Shown here: in pieces, positions 1 to 11,046 of the stretch
How positions within the stretch are numbered: position 1 is the first letter of the stretch
Layout of the letters: the number at the start of each line of letters is the position of its first letter
Origin: Limonium bicolor
Taxonomy: Eukaryota; Streptophyta; Magnoliopsida; Caryophyllales; Plumbaginaceae
Assembly: GCA_023374045.1 (NCBI GenBank)
Contig: CM041779.1
Coordinates: 295,502,167 to 295,566,166, forward strand
Reading direction: 5' to 3'
DNA: 64,000 bases
Program-made: the position numbers and the translations under genes
The notes under the pieces: model-generated
Seen by the model: the letters and a program-made list of their open reading frames with translations, nothing else
What the model was told of the DNA's origin: nothing
Database searches by the model: none

Positions 1-735
1 TTTTAAGAACAAAATAGAAGAACTTTAAGATGCTCACGTCATATCATCCACAATAGCTTTTTTTTCATGTACACCGGAAGCACGAAGCATAGTGCTTCCA
101 GTTGTATGATAGAATTTTCCCTGTTTTTTTACCTCGGGTTGGCCTCTGATAATTGAAAAGCCAAAAATCGCCCATTATTTTGCTACCATTTTTTTCGAAA
201 AAAGAAGAAGAAAAAGAAGCGGACACTTCAATATCCCTTACTTGTCTATCACGCTGAACTGAAGTAAGGGAGTTGTACCATAATTTTCACCTAGCTACAA
301 CGACATTGGGTCTGGTTGTGGTCAGCTGTTAGATGTAACTGTCAAAAGAAAGAGGAGGACATGGTGGGAGCAACACTGAAATTAATGTTAGTTGTTTGTC
401 ATCTGTTAGATGCAGCTGTTATAATAAAGTACAATAAAATAGAATAGAAATGGTGGGACCGGCAATGAAATGGATGGCAAATGCTGCAAGCATTCCACGA
501 ACGCTCCCATTATCTAGAAGGTGAACGCGATCCAAGATCTTGATGAAGTAGAGTTGATAGTTCCAAATGATGGTGTTACTGTAGTCTTTTATTCTAAGAG
601 AAAAGGGCCATATATAGTAGGAATCAAGAACAAAATTGTCCTTGATAGTCTTTGTCTTTCCTTCAATACTATAATTTGTGTTGTTCAAAATTATATGGTT
701 TTGACAGTGGAATGACAAGCAGCTCCGTCGACTAA
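1..735. other. AT-rich intergenic DNA, no recognisable gene
   Basis: Low-complexity A/T-rich sequence with short open frames on both strands that overlap each other and show no family signature. A phrase resembling CTGTTAGATGYARCTGT occurs twice (about 327-344 and 399-420), a weak internal duplication. I see no promoter, RNA gene or conserved coding motif. Confidence 0.5.
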
Positions 736-1795
736 TGTAGGGCTGACTTAAAGTACTTTAAGTTATGACTTTATGAAGTATACTAACAATTTTGAACTTG
801 AATAGACGAAGCAGTCAATAGACACACATTTACACAATGTAAACTCTTTTACTGAATAACTTCAAAAATCACAGATTTTACACTGCCTACTAAGTTGGAG
901 GATTCTACTTTGCAGAAGCTCACTCACTAACCCTAACAATTCTCTCATCAATTCCTTGAAAAATGGAGTAAGTGTAGGAACACCCTAGATTGAATCTAAT
1001 AATAACACACTAGACACAAAACTTACAAATACAACAACTTTTCTCTAGTTACAATGCAAAGCTTTCTCTCAAATGCAAGGAAATCGGATGGAAAAGCATG
1101 AAAAAAACTAAAATCTTCTACTCTTAAATAGTGAGGTCCTCTGTGCCATTGAGGGAGTTGGTTCAGGTCTTCTACGTACCCTTGCTAATATTTTTGGCCT
1201 GGCATGAGGCTCTCTTGAATAGGCTTGTTGATCCCAAGATTTATGGCTTAAGGTACTTTGATAAACGGTGGTAGGATGTTGGTAATAATCCAATGAAGCT
1301 TGGCCCTTAAATCTTGAGTCTGGTTACAGTCATTAAGTGCTTGACACGCTTCTGCCACACTGAAAGATTCCTCCTTGTGCTTGATAGAGTTAATCCATGC
1401 TAACTTTGAGTATCGACTATGTAGTAATTCATGGGTTTTTCTTTCTTTGTTTGTTGCACTAGGTTGACCTGTAACTTTGATAGACTTCATACACCATGAT
1501 AAACTCCACCTTCAATGACACCCAAAGTTCCAACAATTTCCCGCTTATTGTTGATGATGGAAAAGCCTCTTTAGGTGTATCCTGATTGGGTCACTAGTAA
1601 AAAAAAACGCAAAAACAAAAGAAAGTTTTTATGAACTGACCTGTCCAAGTTCACCCTTAGACCATACATACCGAAACTTAGAAGCTTTGTGATTTATGCT
1701 TGATAGTCCCTCTCAGTTCAAGAGTATAAAAGACCAAATGAGGAGCAACTTCATATTAAAACTATGAAACAAAAGACAAGCAGTAATATCCAAAG
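736..1795 (-). mobile_element. Diverged SIRE-type copia remnant: one LTR plus adjoining 3' internal DNA
   Basis: The block starts TGTAGGG (736) and has an LTR-like end at CCAACA (1535), followed by a polypurine-tract complement (ATTTCCCGCTT). This is the order seen at 7812-8645 in the intact SIRE element. Shared stretches include the line on plants ending in a growing-junction motif (CACTCACTMACCC), the TTGTTGATGATGG phrase after the LTR, and the CTGTCCAAGTTCACCCTTA segment. It is therefore the 3' LTR of an older, truncated relative in the same orientation. The small open frames at 1108-1490 are LTR shadows. The boundary near 1795 is approximate. Confidence 0.6.
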
Positions 1796-2438
1796 CACCA
1801 CCAAAAAAATATATGGGTTACCTATTAAATATATGGGTTGTGTATGGGTTCAGGGTCCTAACTCGAATTCAACCTGACCCGCTTACTTAATTTAATTATA
1901 AATAAATATGTGTATATTTTACTTGGATACGTATTAATTCTATAACTATTAGTATAATAGCAAACAAAATACTATCACTTCTTTAGGCCCACATAAATAA
2001 TTATTTTCTAAATCTAAATACATTCTCTATATCTGTATCCACCATTCACTCTTTGTTTGAAAACCTAAATACTATGTCAATCATTAATCACGTAAACTCC
2101 ACTCGTTCACACACTATTTCACCGCACAAATAATGGCTATGGGTTAAGATTATTGACCTATTTAACATAATGTTTACATTTGGAAAAAGCGACACACAAT
2201 GATTCAAATAAATGACTGTCATGTGCTCGATTTTAGGAACGACTGATCATTCTGCAGAAAAATAAGAGTATTTGTATTTAAACAGGTCAAATTTGGGTTT
2301 AATGATTTGTATGGGTTGGGTATGGGTAAAATATAACTCGATTACTTTTTGGTTTCGGGTATGGATAAATACAACTTTAATTGGATTGGCTATGGGTGAG
2401 CTTCAACCCGACGCATCTACCTGAATTGCCACCCCTAT
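1796..2438. repeat. AT-rich repeat with GGGTATGGGTA phrases, interrupting the mariner-like element
   Basis: Repeated phrases such as TATGGGTTGTGTATGGGTT, ATTTGTATGGGTTGGG and GGCTATGGGTGAGC flank an A/T core, and the right side ends in AATTGCCACCCCTA. This composition is common in plant non-autonomous DNA elements. The block sits exactly where the mariner-like transposase reading stops. I found no matching left terminal inverted repeat or target duplication, so the class is unresolved. Confidence 0.3.
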
Positions 2439-4538
2439 TGATAGGTCAATCTGATGTCAAACCCAGTTTGTGAAACTGCTAATTGAAATTCTTCATCATC
2501 TGGATCCACATGGGTCCTTGCATTGTCTTGTTAGATGAATATCGTCCTTCTTACTTACATCGATGGGCTACTTCTCTTGAGTTGGAGGAATAATATTTAT
2601 AATTAACAATTCACGAATGATTTCTCTTATAACAGATGTGATTGGTTTAGTTTGCAACATTCCAGCTTCTCTCTGTTATGACTGCGTCTAATAGCGGGCA
2701 ATTGTGTGACAACAGGGAAAATGCCTATCTTCCCAGAGAAGGTTTCTTTTCCTTCATCATCAAACCTTGGGCGAGCCATAGCAGCTAGAAACATCACCTT
2801 CTTGATATAGTTTTTGTTTTGACAAGTACACATAGGATCTTCTTCTCCTTGATGCAAAATAGTCTGTCTTTTTTTCTTTGTCAGAACCGAAGAACCATTT
2901 TTTCATCGATATTGTCTAATTTATACATTTGTTTGTTCTTTCTCGGTAGACAACTCACTTTGATCCAACATCTTCATGCAAATATTTTAATCTTTTGATC
3001 TGTATTCTCTTCTGTCAAGTGCGGCTTGATGGTGCTTGAATGACGACAAAGGATTCCTTTCTTCATAAGAGAATGTAGATTACCATGGTTAATGGCCTAG
3101 AGCTTCACTTAGTGACCTTAGAGTTCTTCAGCATAATGGAATATTGCAGATGTTATCAACATCAACTTGGATTCTCTTTCTGCCGACATTTTTTGTTTTC
3201 CTATGTGACATGTAACGGTGTCACCACACACTTTTCGCTCGCTCCCATATCCTTTCTAACAGTTCGTATTTCATCACCAAAAAAGTGAACAACTTCTATT
3301 GTTGTATTTTTACACAATTTTCCATTCTCACTCTTCTGAAGTAGAGTCTATATATCTCTCATCGTCTCTTATTTGATGTATGCCTTCTTCTAATTATTTG
3401 TTGTATGCGTCTCCTATCGAGTAAAAAAATAATGTCAGTAATAGTTAGAGTAATTGAAATAAACATAATAATAGTAAAAAATCATGTCACTGGATAAGAT
3501 TAAAAAAAACTTATTATACCCAGAATCTTTGATTGTTGATTGCCCACATCTTCTAGTTCTTAAAAAGAATTAAACTAAATAAGCATATATGTATTAATAA
3601 TAATAGTAAAAAACATTTAAAATAAAGGTAACCTATTGACAATACTAAAAAATAAAGATAAATTAATCAACTCTAAACATGACCAGCAAAAAATTAAATT
3701 AAAAAGCATATATTTATTGACAATAGTAAAAAAAATATTAAAAATAAAGATAACCTATACATATTGATAATACTAAAAAAATTATAAATTAACCAATTGT
3801 AAAAATGAGCAGCAAAAATTAAACCAAATAAGCATATTGACAATAGCAAAAAAGATTGAAATAAAGATAATTACATAAAAATGAATGTACATGTGGCGGG
3901 TTATTAAGATCTTCAATTACCCAAAAACAATTTATCGACAATAAATATATTTATTGATAGGAGCAACTAATTCCTTTATAAAAATGAATCGTTGGTTCTA
4001 TGGCGGGTTGTTAAGATCTTCAATTACCCAAAAATAATAAAAATTAATTAAATAGGCAAAATATATTGCAAGTAAACATATAAATTAATGAAGATGAACT
4101 ATTTATGAATATTAACATACCAGCAATCTCTCATATTCATTGTCTAAATATTATATTTAAAAAATCAAAGAATTAAACTAAGAGAAGAAAATGTGTTGCA
4201 AGTATAATAAACAAGAAATTTATATATAAAAAATTACCATATATAAGATAAAATAAGTAAAGAAATCAAACCTTGATATCCATCTTCCTCAAAAATAGGG
4301 CCTCATTCAAATCAAATGTGAATGTAGTAGAGCTATTTAGATCAAATTGAAAAATAGGGGTAGAATTTAGATCAAAGGAAAATGGTGGATTACAAGTGAA
4401 ATCCATAACAAGTGAAATTTTGACAAAAGGAAATGACTTACGGTAGAATGAATAATAGAATATATATAGGGAAATCTTGTCTCCAAAAATTACATTTTGG
4501 TTCCAACAAAAATTTTCAACTTTATTATCTCCTGCCAC
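2439..4538 (-). pseudogene. Mariner-like (Tc1/mariner superfamily) transposase, frameshifted and truncated
   Basis: Reading the minus strand through several frameshifts gives the order of plant mariner transposases. The N-terminal exon (4538-4266) has three FDLN repeats and ends at a donor-like AAG|GTTTGA. After an AT-rich intron come a helix-turn-helix region (3430-3230; NGKL..., then IRTVRKVWERAK), a second helix block (LHSLMKKGIL...KPHLTEEN), the first catalytic aspartate in NIDEKWFF (about 2905-2930), the block KVMFLAAMARPRFDDEGK with GKIGIFPVVT (2857-2690), and near 2500 a decayed IQQDNARTHVDP motif holding the second aspartate. Coding stops at GFDIRLTYQ (about 2440), so the third catalytic residue is lost. 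At least four frameshifts or stops make it inactive. Family assignment rests on recalled plant mariner motifs. Confidence 0.75.
3540..4040. repeat. AT-rich imperfect tandem repeats inside the mariner-like intron
   Basis: A unit of roughly 100-140 bp built around AAATAAGCATAT...TTGACAATAGTAAAAAA...AAATAAAGATAA recurs about three times between 3570 and 3870. A second phrase, GCGGGTTRTTAAGATCTTC followed by AATTACCCAAAAA, occurs at about 3897-3931 and again at about 4003-4037, close to 107 bp apart. The repeats have no coding content. Confidence 0.55.
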
Positions 4539-4796
4539 AAGTTTACAATGTTTTTAGATTAGACTTTTTTAATTGAGTTTAACATGTTTGTAGGAGTAGT
4601 CATTTTTTCTTTTATCTTTCTTTTTTTTGAAAAAAATGATGTGTACTATACCGTCGTGGAAACAAATCGTCCGCCGCTAGCCGCCTGACACTCATTTATT
4701 AAAGTGAAAAAATAGAGTTAAATGAGTCCTTCCAATCCATTCCTTAATTTATGTGCAAAATAGTACAACGACAAATAAATATTAACGGATGAAGTA

Positions 4797-6395
4797 TGTT
4801 ATAAAACATTAATTACTAAAACCTAAGCTAGCTCACTGGAACCTATTAAGAGTCACCACCTAATTTAACCTACAGTAAATTAGGAAGGTAAAGTTCGGGT
4901 CTTGGGGCTTGGTATTCAACTTTTCCTGGTTCAAATTAATTTCACTACCCTTCTAAGTCATTTTTCTTTATATATGTAATTTACGACTTATTACGAAGTT
5001 GGTTAAACTAAAGTGCGCAAGTTTCTGATTTTTTTATATTTTTGACTAAAAATTAAAGTGGAAATTAAAGATAACCAAATTAGGGTTTCGAAGGCCAAAT
5101 TACGTCAAATTTGGCTCTACCCGTGGCTACGGACCTAATGTCCAAACCCACGGACCCTAGTTAAGCAAATTAATCAAAAAGTCGAATTTGTGAGAAAATT
5201 AAAATTTAAAAGCCCGGGCCACAGACAGGGCATCCGGGTGGGCCTGGACATAAGTTAAAAACCCTAATTTTTGAAACTAAAAATGTCCTGCCACCGTTCG
5301 TGAGCGTCCGAGCTTACGGACAGGATGTTTGGGACCCCGGACGTAGCGTCCGGGGTGTGGACTGCCCTCGAACGACGGCGCTTAGGCTGTTCCCGGTGGC
5401 GTTTTTGCTCAAATTTTACGGGTGTGTAGCCTATGATATTATGAATACGTTAGTACTTGAAAGAATTCAATTTAATTACAAATTAAGGTTAAAACTTAAT
5501 GAACAAGTAATAGGGACGAAACAAAAATGAATAACAATTCGAAAACCGGGAAAGCTCGGTTTCACTCAAATTTTATCAGAAGACTAATGAATTCGAAGAG
5601 AGTTATAAAAGTAAAATTCTAACATGTTTTACCTTCATAATTGACAAGGATCTTCACGTCGGGAATCTTTCGGAGCTTCGTCGGAGTCGATTTCGGACTG
5701 AGCTCAATCCCCGGCTACTGACCCTTGCAAATTGATGTTTTCTTCATGTTTTTATGGTGATTGGGTGAGGTTTTGATTATTATTGAGGTTGTGGGAGTTG
5801 AAATGTGTTTATGTGATGATTTTGTAAGGTTTTTGATGAGATTTCGGTGTTAAGTGTTGAAAAACGTGAGGGAGTTGTGATAGCTGTGTTTTTTGACTGG
5901 TTCGGTTCTTGGTGTTCTCATTTTATGAAGGGATAAGGTCGCTTATATAGATATCACTAAAGATAAAGTAAACTCAGTAAAACCTGAAGTTTACCGGGAT
6001 TTTGGTTAGGTGACTTCTCAATGGAATCTGGCCATGAAATTTTAACCACATGTAGAGGAAGATATTTATGATTTTTATAAAGAGAGATTAGAATTTTTGG
6101 TTAATGGAATGCTTTTAAATTCAATTTCTCATCAGATTTGCTTAGAAATTACTAGGAAATATTGGAAATTTGAAAATTCAAAATTCTAAGCCATTATGCT
6201 CTAAATGTCATCCTTTATTAAGTGTTAAAATTACAAAACATTTTAAGTCATTTTCAGAGGAGATAGAAAACTTATGAGATGGCTTAGGAGCTCTGAAAAT
6301 TTACGAAAATGCCCCTCGTGATGGCCAAGATGTTGTCTATGCCTCAAAACGTGCTAATCAAATCGGGATGCCGTATCTCTTGACCAAACTACCCT
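4797..6395. other. Unassigned repeat-like segment with GC-rich hairpins
   Basis: No coding motif is found. The part at 4845-4990 (AGAGTCACCACCTAATT...) and a GC-rich island at 5090-5400 resemble leader or LTR DNA of plant retroelements, but I could not find terminal repeats or a primer-binding site. The island contains a perfect hairpin at 5335-5355 (arms CCCCGGACG / CGTCCGGGG, loop TAG) and a smaller one at 5306-5321 (GTCCG / CGGAC). The 76-codon open frame at 5300-5530 lies over these hairpins and looks spurious. Confidence 0.4.
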
Positions 6396-6539
6396 TTTAA
6401 CACTTGCGCCTTAAGAGACTCTCTTCCAGGGGTTATTTTGGGTATAACAACCTCCACCTTCTCCTTGTTACCAATAGTAACTTGACCGAGATTCTTCATC
6501 TTCAAGGTCGTAAAGGCGTCCAACTCCTTAAACATATGC

Positions 6540-7369
6540 ATGGAGGCAGTGGAATTGAGGACCCCATGACTTTGGATATTCCGCTATTTTGGACCCATTA
6601 TTAACATCCAAGAGCACATCACCATGTGCATAGTTCGCATCTTCTTCTTTCACCTTGGTTTTACCTTTCTCTTTGGAACTCTTGAATTGCTTCATATCTT
6701 CCATCGGCTTATGACAATATTCTTGGATGTGGCCCACCTTATCACAATAATAGCATTTCCTACCACCATATCATGAAGCATATCTCCCCCTGGACACACC
6801 TTCACTTCTTTAATTTCGACCACGTTCTTCAGCAACAGCCAAGGCTTGGTCACCATCTGTGAATTTATTGGTATTAAGCATCTGCTCATTGTCGCGAACA
6901 ATGGTAATAACCTCATTCAAACCAATGTGCTCCTCCCGACCACGATCGTCTGCACTAGGGGCTTGTATGACTTTGAGAGTGAACCTAAGAATAAGAATGT
7001 CTGCTCTTGTGGCTCAATCTTTTCATCAACATTAAGTAGCTGACTCAGTAACTGAATAAATGTATTGATATGCTTATCAAGAGCCCCACCCTCTTCCAAC
7101 TTGAGGCCATAAAGCTCCATCTTTAAACACGTCTTATTTGTCAACGACTTCGAAGCATAGATGTTTGCCAACTTATCCCACAACGCCTTGTGGGTCCTCT
7201 TCCTCAAGAAATTGTATTTGATCTCAAGGGTGAGTTCCAACCAGATTGTGCTTGTCGCCTTTTTCTGGAGCTTTGTCCAATCTGCAGCTTTCATTTTTGC
7301 TGGCATCGTCTCCTTCAAGGCTTGATCAAGGCCTTGTTGAACTAATAAATCTTCAATGGTATTTTCCAT
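6540..7369 (-). pseudogene. Tnt1-like gag (UBN2/Retrotran_gag_2 type) with CCHC knuckle, frameshifted
   Basis: The open part (7369-6917, 150 codons) begins MENTIEDLLVQQGLDQAL and continues with the copia gag pattern ALWDKLANIYASKSLTNK and LLSQLLNVDEKIEPQEQ, ending in QTIVVGRSTL. A frameshift follows, and the zinc knuckle is read in another frame as C-Y-Y-C-x4-H-x4-C (CYYCDKVGHIQEYC, about 6755-6715). Further frameshifts lead to a decayed protease active site in which the aspartate codon reads asparagine. It belongs with Tnt1-94-type elements rather than with the SIRE element beside it. It cannot produce a working polyprotein. Confidence 0.75.
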
Positions 7370-7434
7370 ATGGTAAACTCATCTTTTCTTTTCGTCAAAA
7401 AACAGAATTACATACTTTGTTTCATTTCCACCTA

Positions 7435-7446
7435 GCTCTGATACCA
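7435..7446 (-). promoter_or_regulatory. Primer-binding site of the Tnt1-like fragment
   Basis: Minus-strand TGGTATCAGAGC, complementary to the 3' end of plant initiator methionine tRNA, lies two bases inside the LTR terminus at 7449. It fixes the orientation of this fragment and the LTR edge. Confidence 0.8.
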
Positions 7447-7806
7447 CTTGTTAGGAATTCACGACAATAAATCGGAATCAAAAACACTCAAAGATCAAAA
7501 AATGAAGATAAAATAAGACACAAAGTTTACAAGAAAACCCCTTCAACTTAGGATAAAAACCTCAAGATCACAATATGATCCAAACTTTCACTATAATATT
7601 GTGATATCACAAAAGAGTCGCTCAATCCTCACCAACTCTCTAACTCCACTCCAAAGCGAGTTCACAATTGGTGTAGGATACAACTTTTTCCTCACACCCC
7701 ATAAAAATACATCTCTTAAATTTTATCACCTAACTCTCTCGAAACTAGATCTATTGTTGGATGAACAAACTACCCAAATATGTCACGTATATATGGTGGC
7801 TAAGAC

Positions 7807-7811
7807 AAAAC
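7807..7811. repeat. Target-site duplication AAAAC (left) of the SIRE element
   Basis: AAAAC lies directly before the LTR start TGTAGG at 7812, and the same five bases follow the right LTR at 18489-18493. A 5-bp direct duplication is the expected integrase footprint and shows the 10.7-kb element is complete at both ends. Confidence 0.9.
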
Positions 7812-8634
7812 TGTAGGATCGGGTGGCTAACTCAAACCAATCAAAGGTGTGAGTCTAAGGATTGGTTTGACTCAATCAGCCTTCGTAAATGAGAAACACT
7901 CTGTGATGTAGAGACACTCAATCGAATTAACTAAACTGAGGGTGCGGAAGACTTTTGCGGTAATTGTAGCGAAACGATGAAAAGAGAGAAGGACTCTGTG
8001 AAACTCAGCAAGATACACAAATAAGCTATTTCATTTCCTGGTCAAATAAAACAACTTACAAATGCCCACTAAGTAGAAAGGATCTACTTAGCAGTTTTTT
8101 CACTCACTCACCCAACACACTTTCTAATCAGAACAATGGTAAGCGTAGTGAAACTAGGATCTTCCTAGGTCGAGTCTTTCTAGAGGTGCCAACTAACTTG
8201 GTACTCTATTCTCTCTCTCTTTCTAGCTTATGATGCGATTCTCTTTCTCTCTCTAAGCTCTGAAATAATACTCAATGAAAGCACACCTAAAACTGACTAT
8301 TACATATCTTATTTATACTCTAAGTACAACAGCAGGTCGAAGGAGTTAGTTCTGAAAATACCGGAACTAACTTAGTGGGCAACTTCCAACGGCTCTTACG
8401 TGGTCTTCTTACTTGGGCCGCGATCTTCGGATGTTGAGGAAGAACTTCATGACCGTTGGGGCACTTAAGGTGTTCCGAGTTGACTCCTGATTTTCCGCAA
8501 CAGCACGAGAGAGTCTATGGAGTCTTCTTTGTTGCGCGGACTCTCTTGCAGAGGCCCACTCTCTGTGTCTGTCAAGTGATGATTGACTCTGTCGCGGTGA
8601 AAGGCTATCTCTGCAACACTCCGATGTCCCAACA
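7812..8634 (-). repeat. SIRE 3' LTR
   Basis: On the plus strand it reads TGTAGGATCGGG...CGATGTCCCAACA, so read along the element it runs TGTTGGG...CCTACA. It is 823 bp and matches 17668-18488 over its full length. The open frames at 8456-8707 are shadows inside it. A CT-rich stretch near 8210-8260 differs in length from the partner LTR. Confidence 0.92.
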
Positions 8635-8646
8635 ATTTCCCCCTTG
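8635..8646 (-). promoter_or_regulatory. SIRE polypurine tract
   Basis: The plus strand ATTTCCCCCTTG is AAGGGGGAAAT on the element's strand, ending exactly at the 3' LTR. This is the usual start site for plus-strand DNA synthesis. Confidence 0.8.
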
Positions 8647-9104
8647 TTGCTGATGATAGCAAACCTTCGTGAATCCCGATGGAGTCAATCCTGAAATAAA
8701 AACACAAGGACTAGGGGAACCGACCCTGTCAAAGTTCCCCCTTAATAGCAGCAGTAGCAACTAAATTCAAGGACTCTATTTAGGTTCCCCCTTGATCGGA
8801 GAGGGACTCCAGGCAAGCAAACGATAAATAAGCAGTGTAATAGGCAGGATAGTATATAAGGCAGTCAAAACACTAGACCACATGGTCCAACAGCGCAATC
8901 CAAAAAGCAGTTTAAACAAGCAACAGAATAACCCGTACACCAGACGGGATTCACCGCTTCCCCCTTTTGCTTTCATCAGAGGGGAAGCCCATAGTATCAC
9001 AAAGTCAGTCAAGTATTCACAAAAAAAACCATTAAAAGTGTTTAGAACTTAAAAGCAGCCTAAGTTCTAACACTACACACACACGTCATTCTAAGGGTTT
9101 GGGT
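8647..9104 (-). other. SIRE 3' untranslated region
   Basis: Non-coding DNA between the end of the third ORF and the polypurine tract. It contains two more short purine runs on the minus strand (AAGGGGGAAC near 8740 and 8790), which look like repeats of the polypurine tract. A decayed version of this segment is recognisable at 1540-1790. Confidence 0.6.
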
Positions 9105-10722
9105 TTAAAGTGGATTGGATGTCAAGGAGTTGTCTTGCAAGGCCGTCACTGTCGTCTCTATCCCGGCGAGTCGGTCCATCATCCGCTTCTGGCCCTGAAT
9201 CAGCTCGGCTGCATGCGCAATGAGGCGCTCCACTTTCTCCAGGAGGGGTTGGAGTGAAGCTTGAGGGACTGCCTCTAGAAGTGGATGTCCCCGCCGTCGT
9301 TGGAGTAGATGGTGGGGTAGCAGCTTTGATTTGTCGATTGAAGTCAGCCGATTCAGATACCGCAGGTTGATGGTGTTGCCTCCTCGATGGACTCTGGCGT
9401 CGAAGTCGCCAAGGGTACCTGAAAGAATTGGAATATGCGAGGCAACCAGAACACGTACCCCAAGGAGTGTTTCGGGGTGTCGACCGACTGGGCTAGGTGA
9501 TGGAGAATTATGTGTGCCAGATTGATAGAGTGACGATTGATGATGCAGTACATAATGGTTAGGTCCAAGCAGTTGACCATAAGGTTTCCTTCCTTTCTTG
9601 GGACAATATTTTTGATGACCAAAATGTGGAGGAGTTGGTGTAAGATGGAGAGATCGCCACGGGGTATGGAGGAGCCAATCTTTTTCTTGGAGGAGAAAAA
9701 GCGATAGATTTTGTTTTGTGGTACCCGGGGATCTCAGGAAGGATTCGTTTTTCATAGAATGACAGGCCAGTAGCAGGGACGCCAAGAATTTCGGACAATT
9801 TTGCAAGATCAAAAAAGATTGGGGTGGAATTAACAACAGACTGTGCAGCACAGTTTCGGATGACAAGGTTTTGGAAGAAGTCGACAGACTCTGTGGGATA
9901 CCACTCTGTAATCTCACAGAAGAGGTGTTTCCACCCCCTGAATTTCTAGCATGGTGACTAACTCCCCTAAGTTGGAAGACAGAGCCCAAGAAAAGTCGAG
10001 GAACTTACCCCAACGATATTACGTTCTGAGGCAGGGTCCCCGAGCATGTACCGTTGAGTGAATGGGTCGACCTTCACACTCCGTCGGTGCGGTTTTGGTG
10101 GTTTTTGATCTTTGGCGGAGGTAGCACCAGTAGAGGCATCGTGACTGGCTGTGGGCAGTTCTTGGACTGGAGACGATTCACCGGAACCGGAGGAGACAGG
10201 TTGGGCCTTGACAGAGGAGCGAAGGATTCTTTTTGCTGTGGGTCGGGTTGAGGTTTGGCCTTTTCGCTTGCGGGTTTTGGGTGGAGGTTGTTGTGGTGGT
10301 GTTGCGGATTTAGCGGGTGATGCTGGTGGGGTTGGTGTAGGGGATTTTTGGGTGATTTGCTGGCATGGCTTGTGGCTGATCAGTAGGATGGTTTTCGGCG
10401 GGAGGATTGTTTGCTTGTGGGGTTGGGGATGGTGGTAGGGTTTGGATTGGGGTAACTTCCTCAATGTCGGTTTCAAGAATCTCTATTCTTGCAGCGGATG
10501 GCTGTGTTTGATGGGTGGATGGGTCGCGGGTTTCAGGTGGTGGTGTGGAGGAGTGTGTGGAGACGAAGTAGTGGTGGTTTTAGTGGGAGATGTAGTGGTG
10601 GTGGTGGTGGTGAGTGTAGGTGGATTAGGGTTTGCCATCGCTTGTAGATACGCCTGAAGGAGAATGGGATCGGCGAAAATATCGGCTGGGATGTTGATTC
10701 CAGAGAAGTTGATGCCGGCCAT
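9105..10722 (-). pseudogene. SIRE third ORF (env-like position), frameshifted
   Basis: It starts at MAGINFSGINIP (10722) and runs into a Thr/Pro-rich tract (10640-10260). A basic patch (KTRKRKGQ) and a Ser/Pro linker follow (10260-10040). A globular core is read across at least three frames: KFLDFSWALSSNLGELV near 10000, FDLAKLSEILGVPATG near 9800-9760, and a hydrophobic stretch LTIMYCIINRHSINLAHII near 9570-9500. The C-terminus is a predicted coiled coil, LLEKVERLIAHAAELI...IETTVTALQ (9250-9120). A Pro-rich region, core and coiled coil in this position match the ORF3 of SIRE-type elements and the domain catalogued as putative plant transposon protein. I see no convincing envelope signature. 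The 294-codon frame at 9105-9989 mixes shadow sequence with the real C-terminus. Confidence 0.65.
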
Positions 10723-11046
10723 TTGGAAGTTGAAGGAAGCTCGGGTGTAAAGGGAGTTGAAGTGAGAGAGATGGAGTGGACGGGTGATAGATATAAAGGA
10801 TGGAATTTGCAGAGATGGCGTGTGTCAGGTGAGATTAATGCGGCGACGTCAGGGTAGGGCGAGATTAAGGGCGACGATTTAGGCGGGTTCGGTGCGGATG
10901 GATGACGTGGATAGTAGCGCTAGAGTAATAGGCGTGCTAAGTAATAAAACACATTTCACTGATTCAAGTGCAAACAAAGACAGACTCTATGAGACATGAG
11001 GGAGTACCTACTGAAGATTGCGGTAGGGGCAAGGAGATGCGACCGT

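Larger units (their letters stand above)
2439..4796 (-). mobile_element. Broken plant mariner-like element (5' end and most of transposase)
   Basis: The right end at 4794, read on the minus strand, is TACTTCATCCGTTAATAT followed by sequence ending in TTAAGGAATGGATT. This is the plant mariner/Stowaway terminal style (CTCCCTCCGTYC...), with a TA at 4795-4796 as the expected target dinucleotide. Inside lies a transposase pseudogene on the minus strand. The other terminus is missing because a repeat (1796-2438) and a SIRE remnant follow. An AT-rich stretch at about 3430-4265 separates the first coding block from the rest and behaves as an intron. Confidence 0.65.
6396..7806 (-). mobile_element. 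Tnt1/Tork-like copia fragment: partial LTR, primer-binding site, gag and start of protease
   Basis: On the minus strand the order is LTR (from about 18657, split by the SIRE insertion, then 7806 to 7449), primer-binding site TGGTATCAGAGC (7446-7435), gag (7369 onward), zinc knuckle (about 6760-6700), then a protease start reading W-V-L-(N for D)-S-x-A-S-x-H-M near 6570-6540. It is cut off near 6396. The LTR begins TGTTAGG at 7449 on the plus strand. After the SIRE insertion the same LTR probably resumes at 18494 and may end at TTAACA (18657), giving about 525 bp. Confidence 0.7.

Noticed and set aside
9105..9989. 294-codon open frame as an independent gene
   Set aside because: It mixes the wrong frame of the SIRE third ORF with the true C-terminal coiled coil; the family-like segments are in the neighbouring frames.
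10054..10657. Plus-strand frames rich in Gly/Val/Trp
   Set aside because: Antisense shadows of the Pro/Thr-rich tract of the SIRE third ORF.
9105..10722. SIRE third ORF as an infectious-virus envelope
   Set aside because: The position alone suggests env; no signal peptide, fusion peptide or clear membrane anchor can be read.
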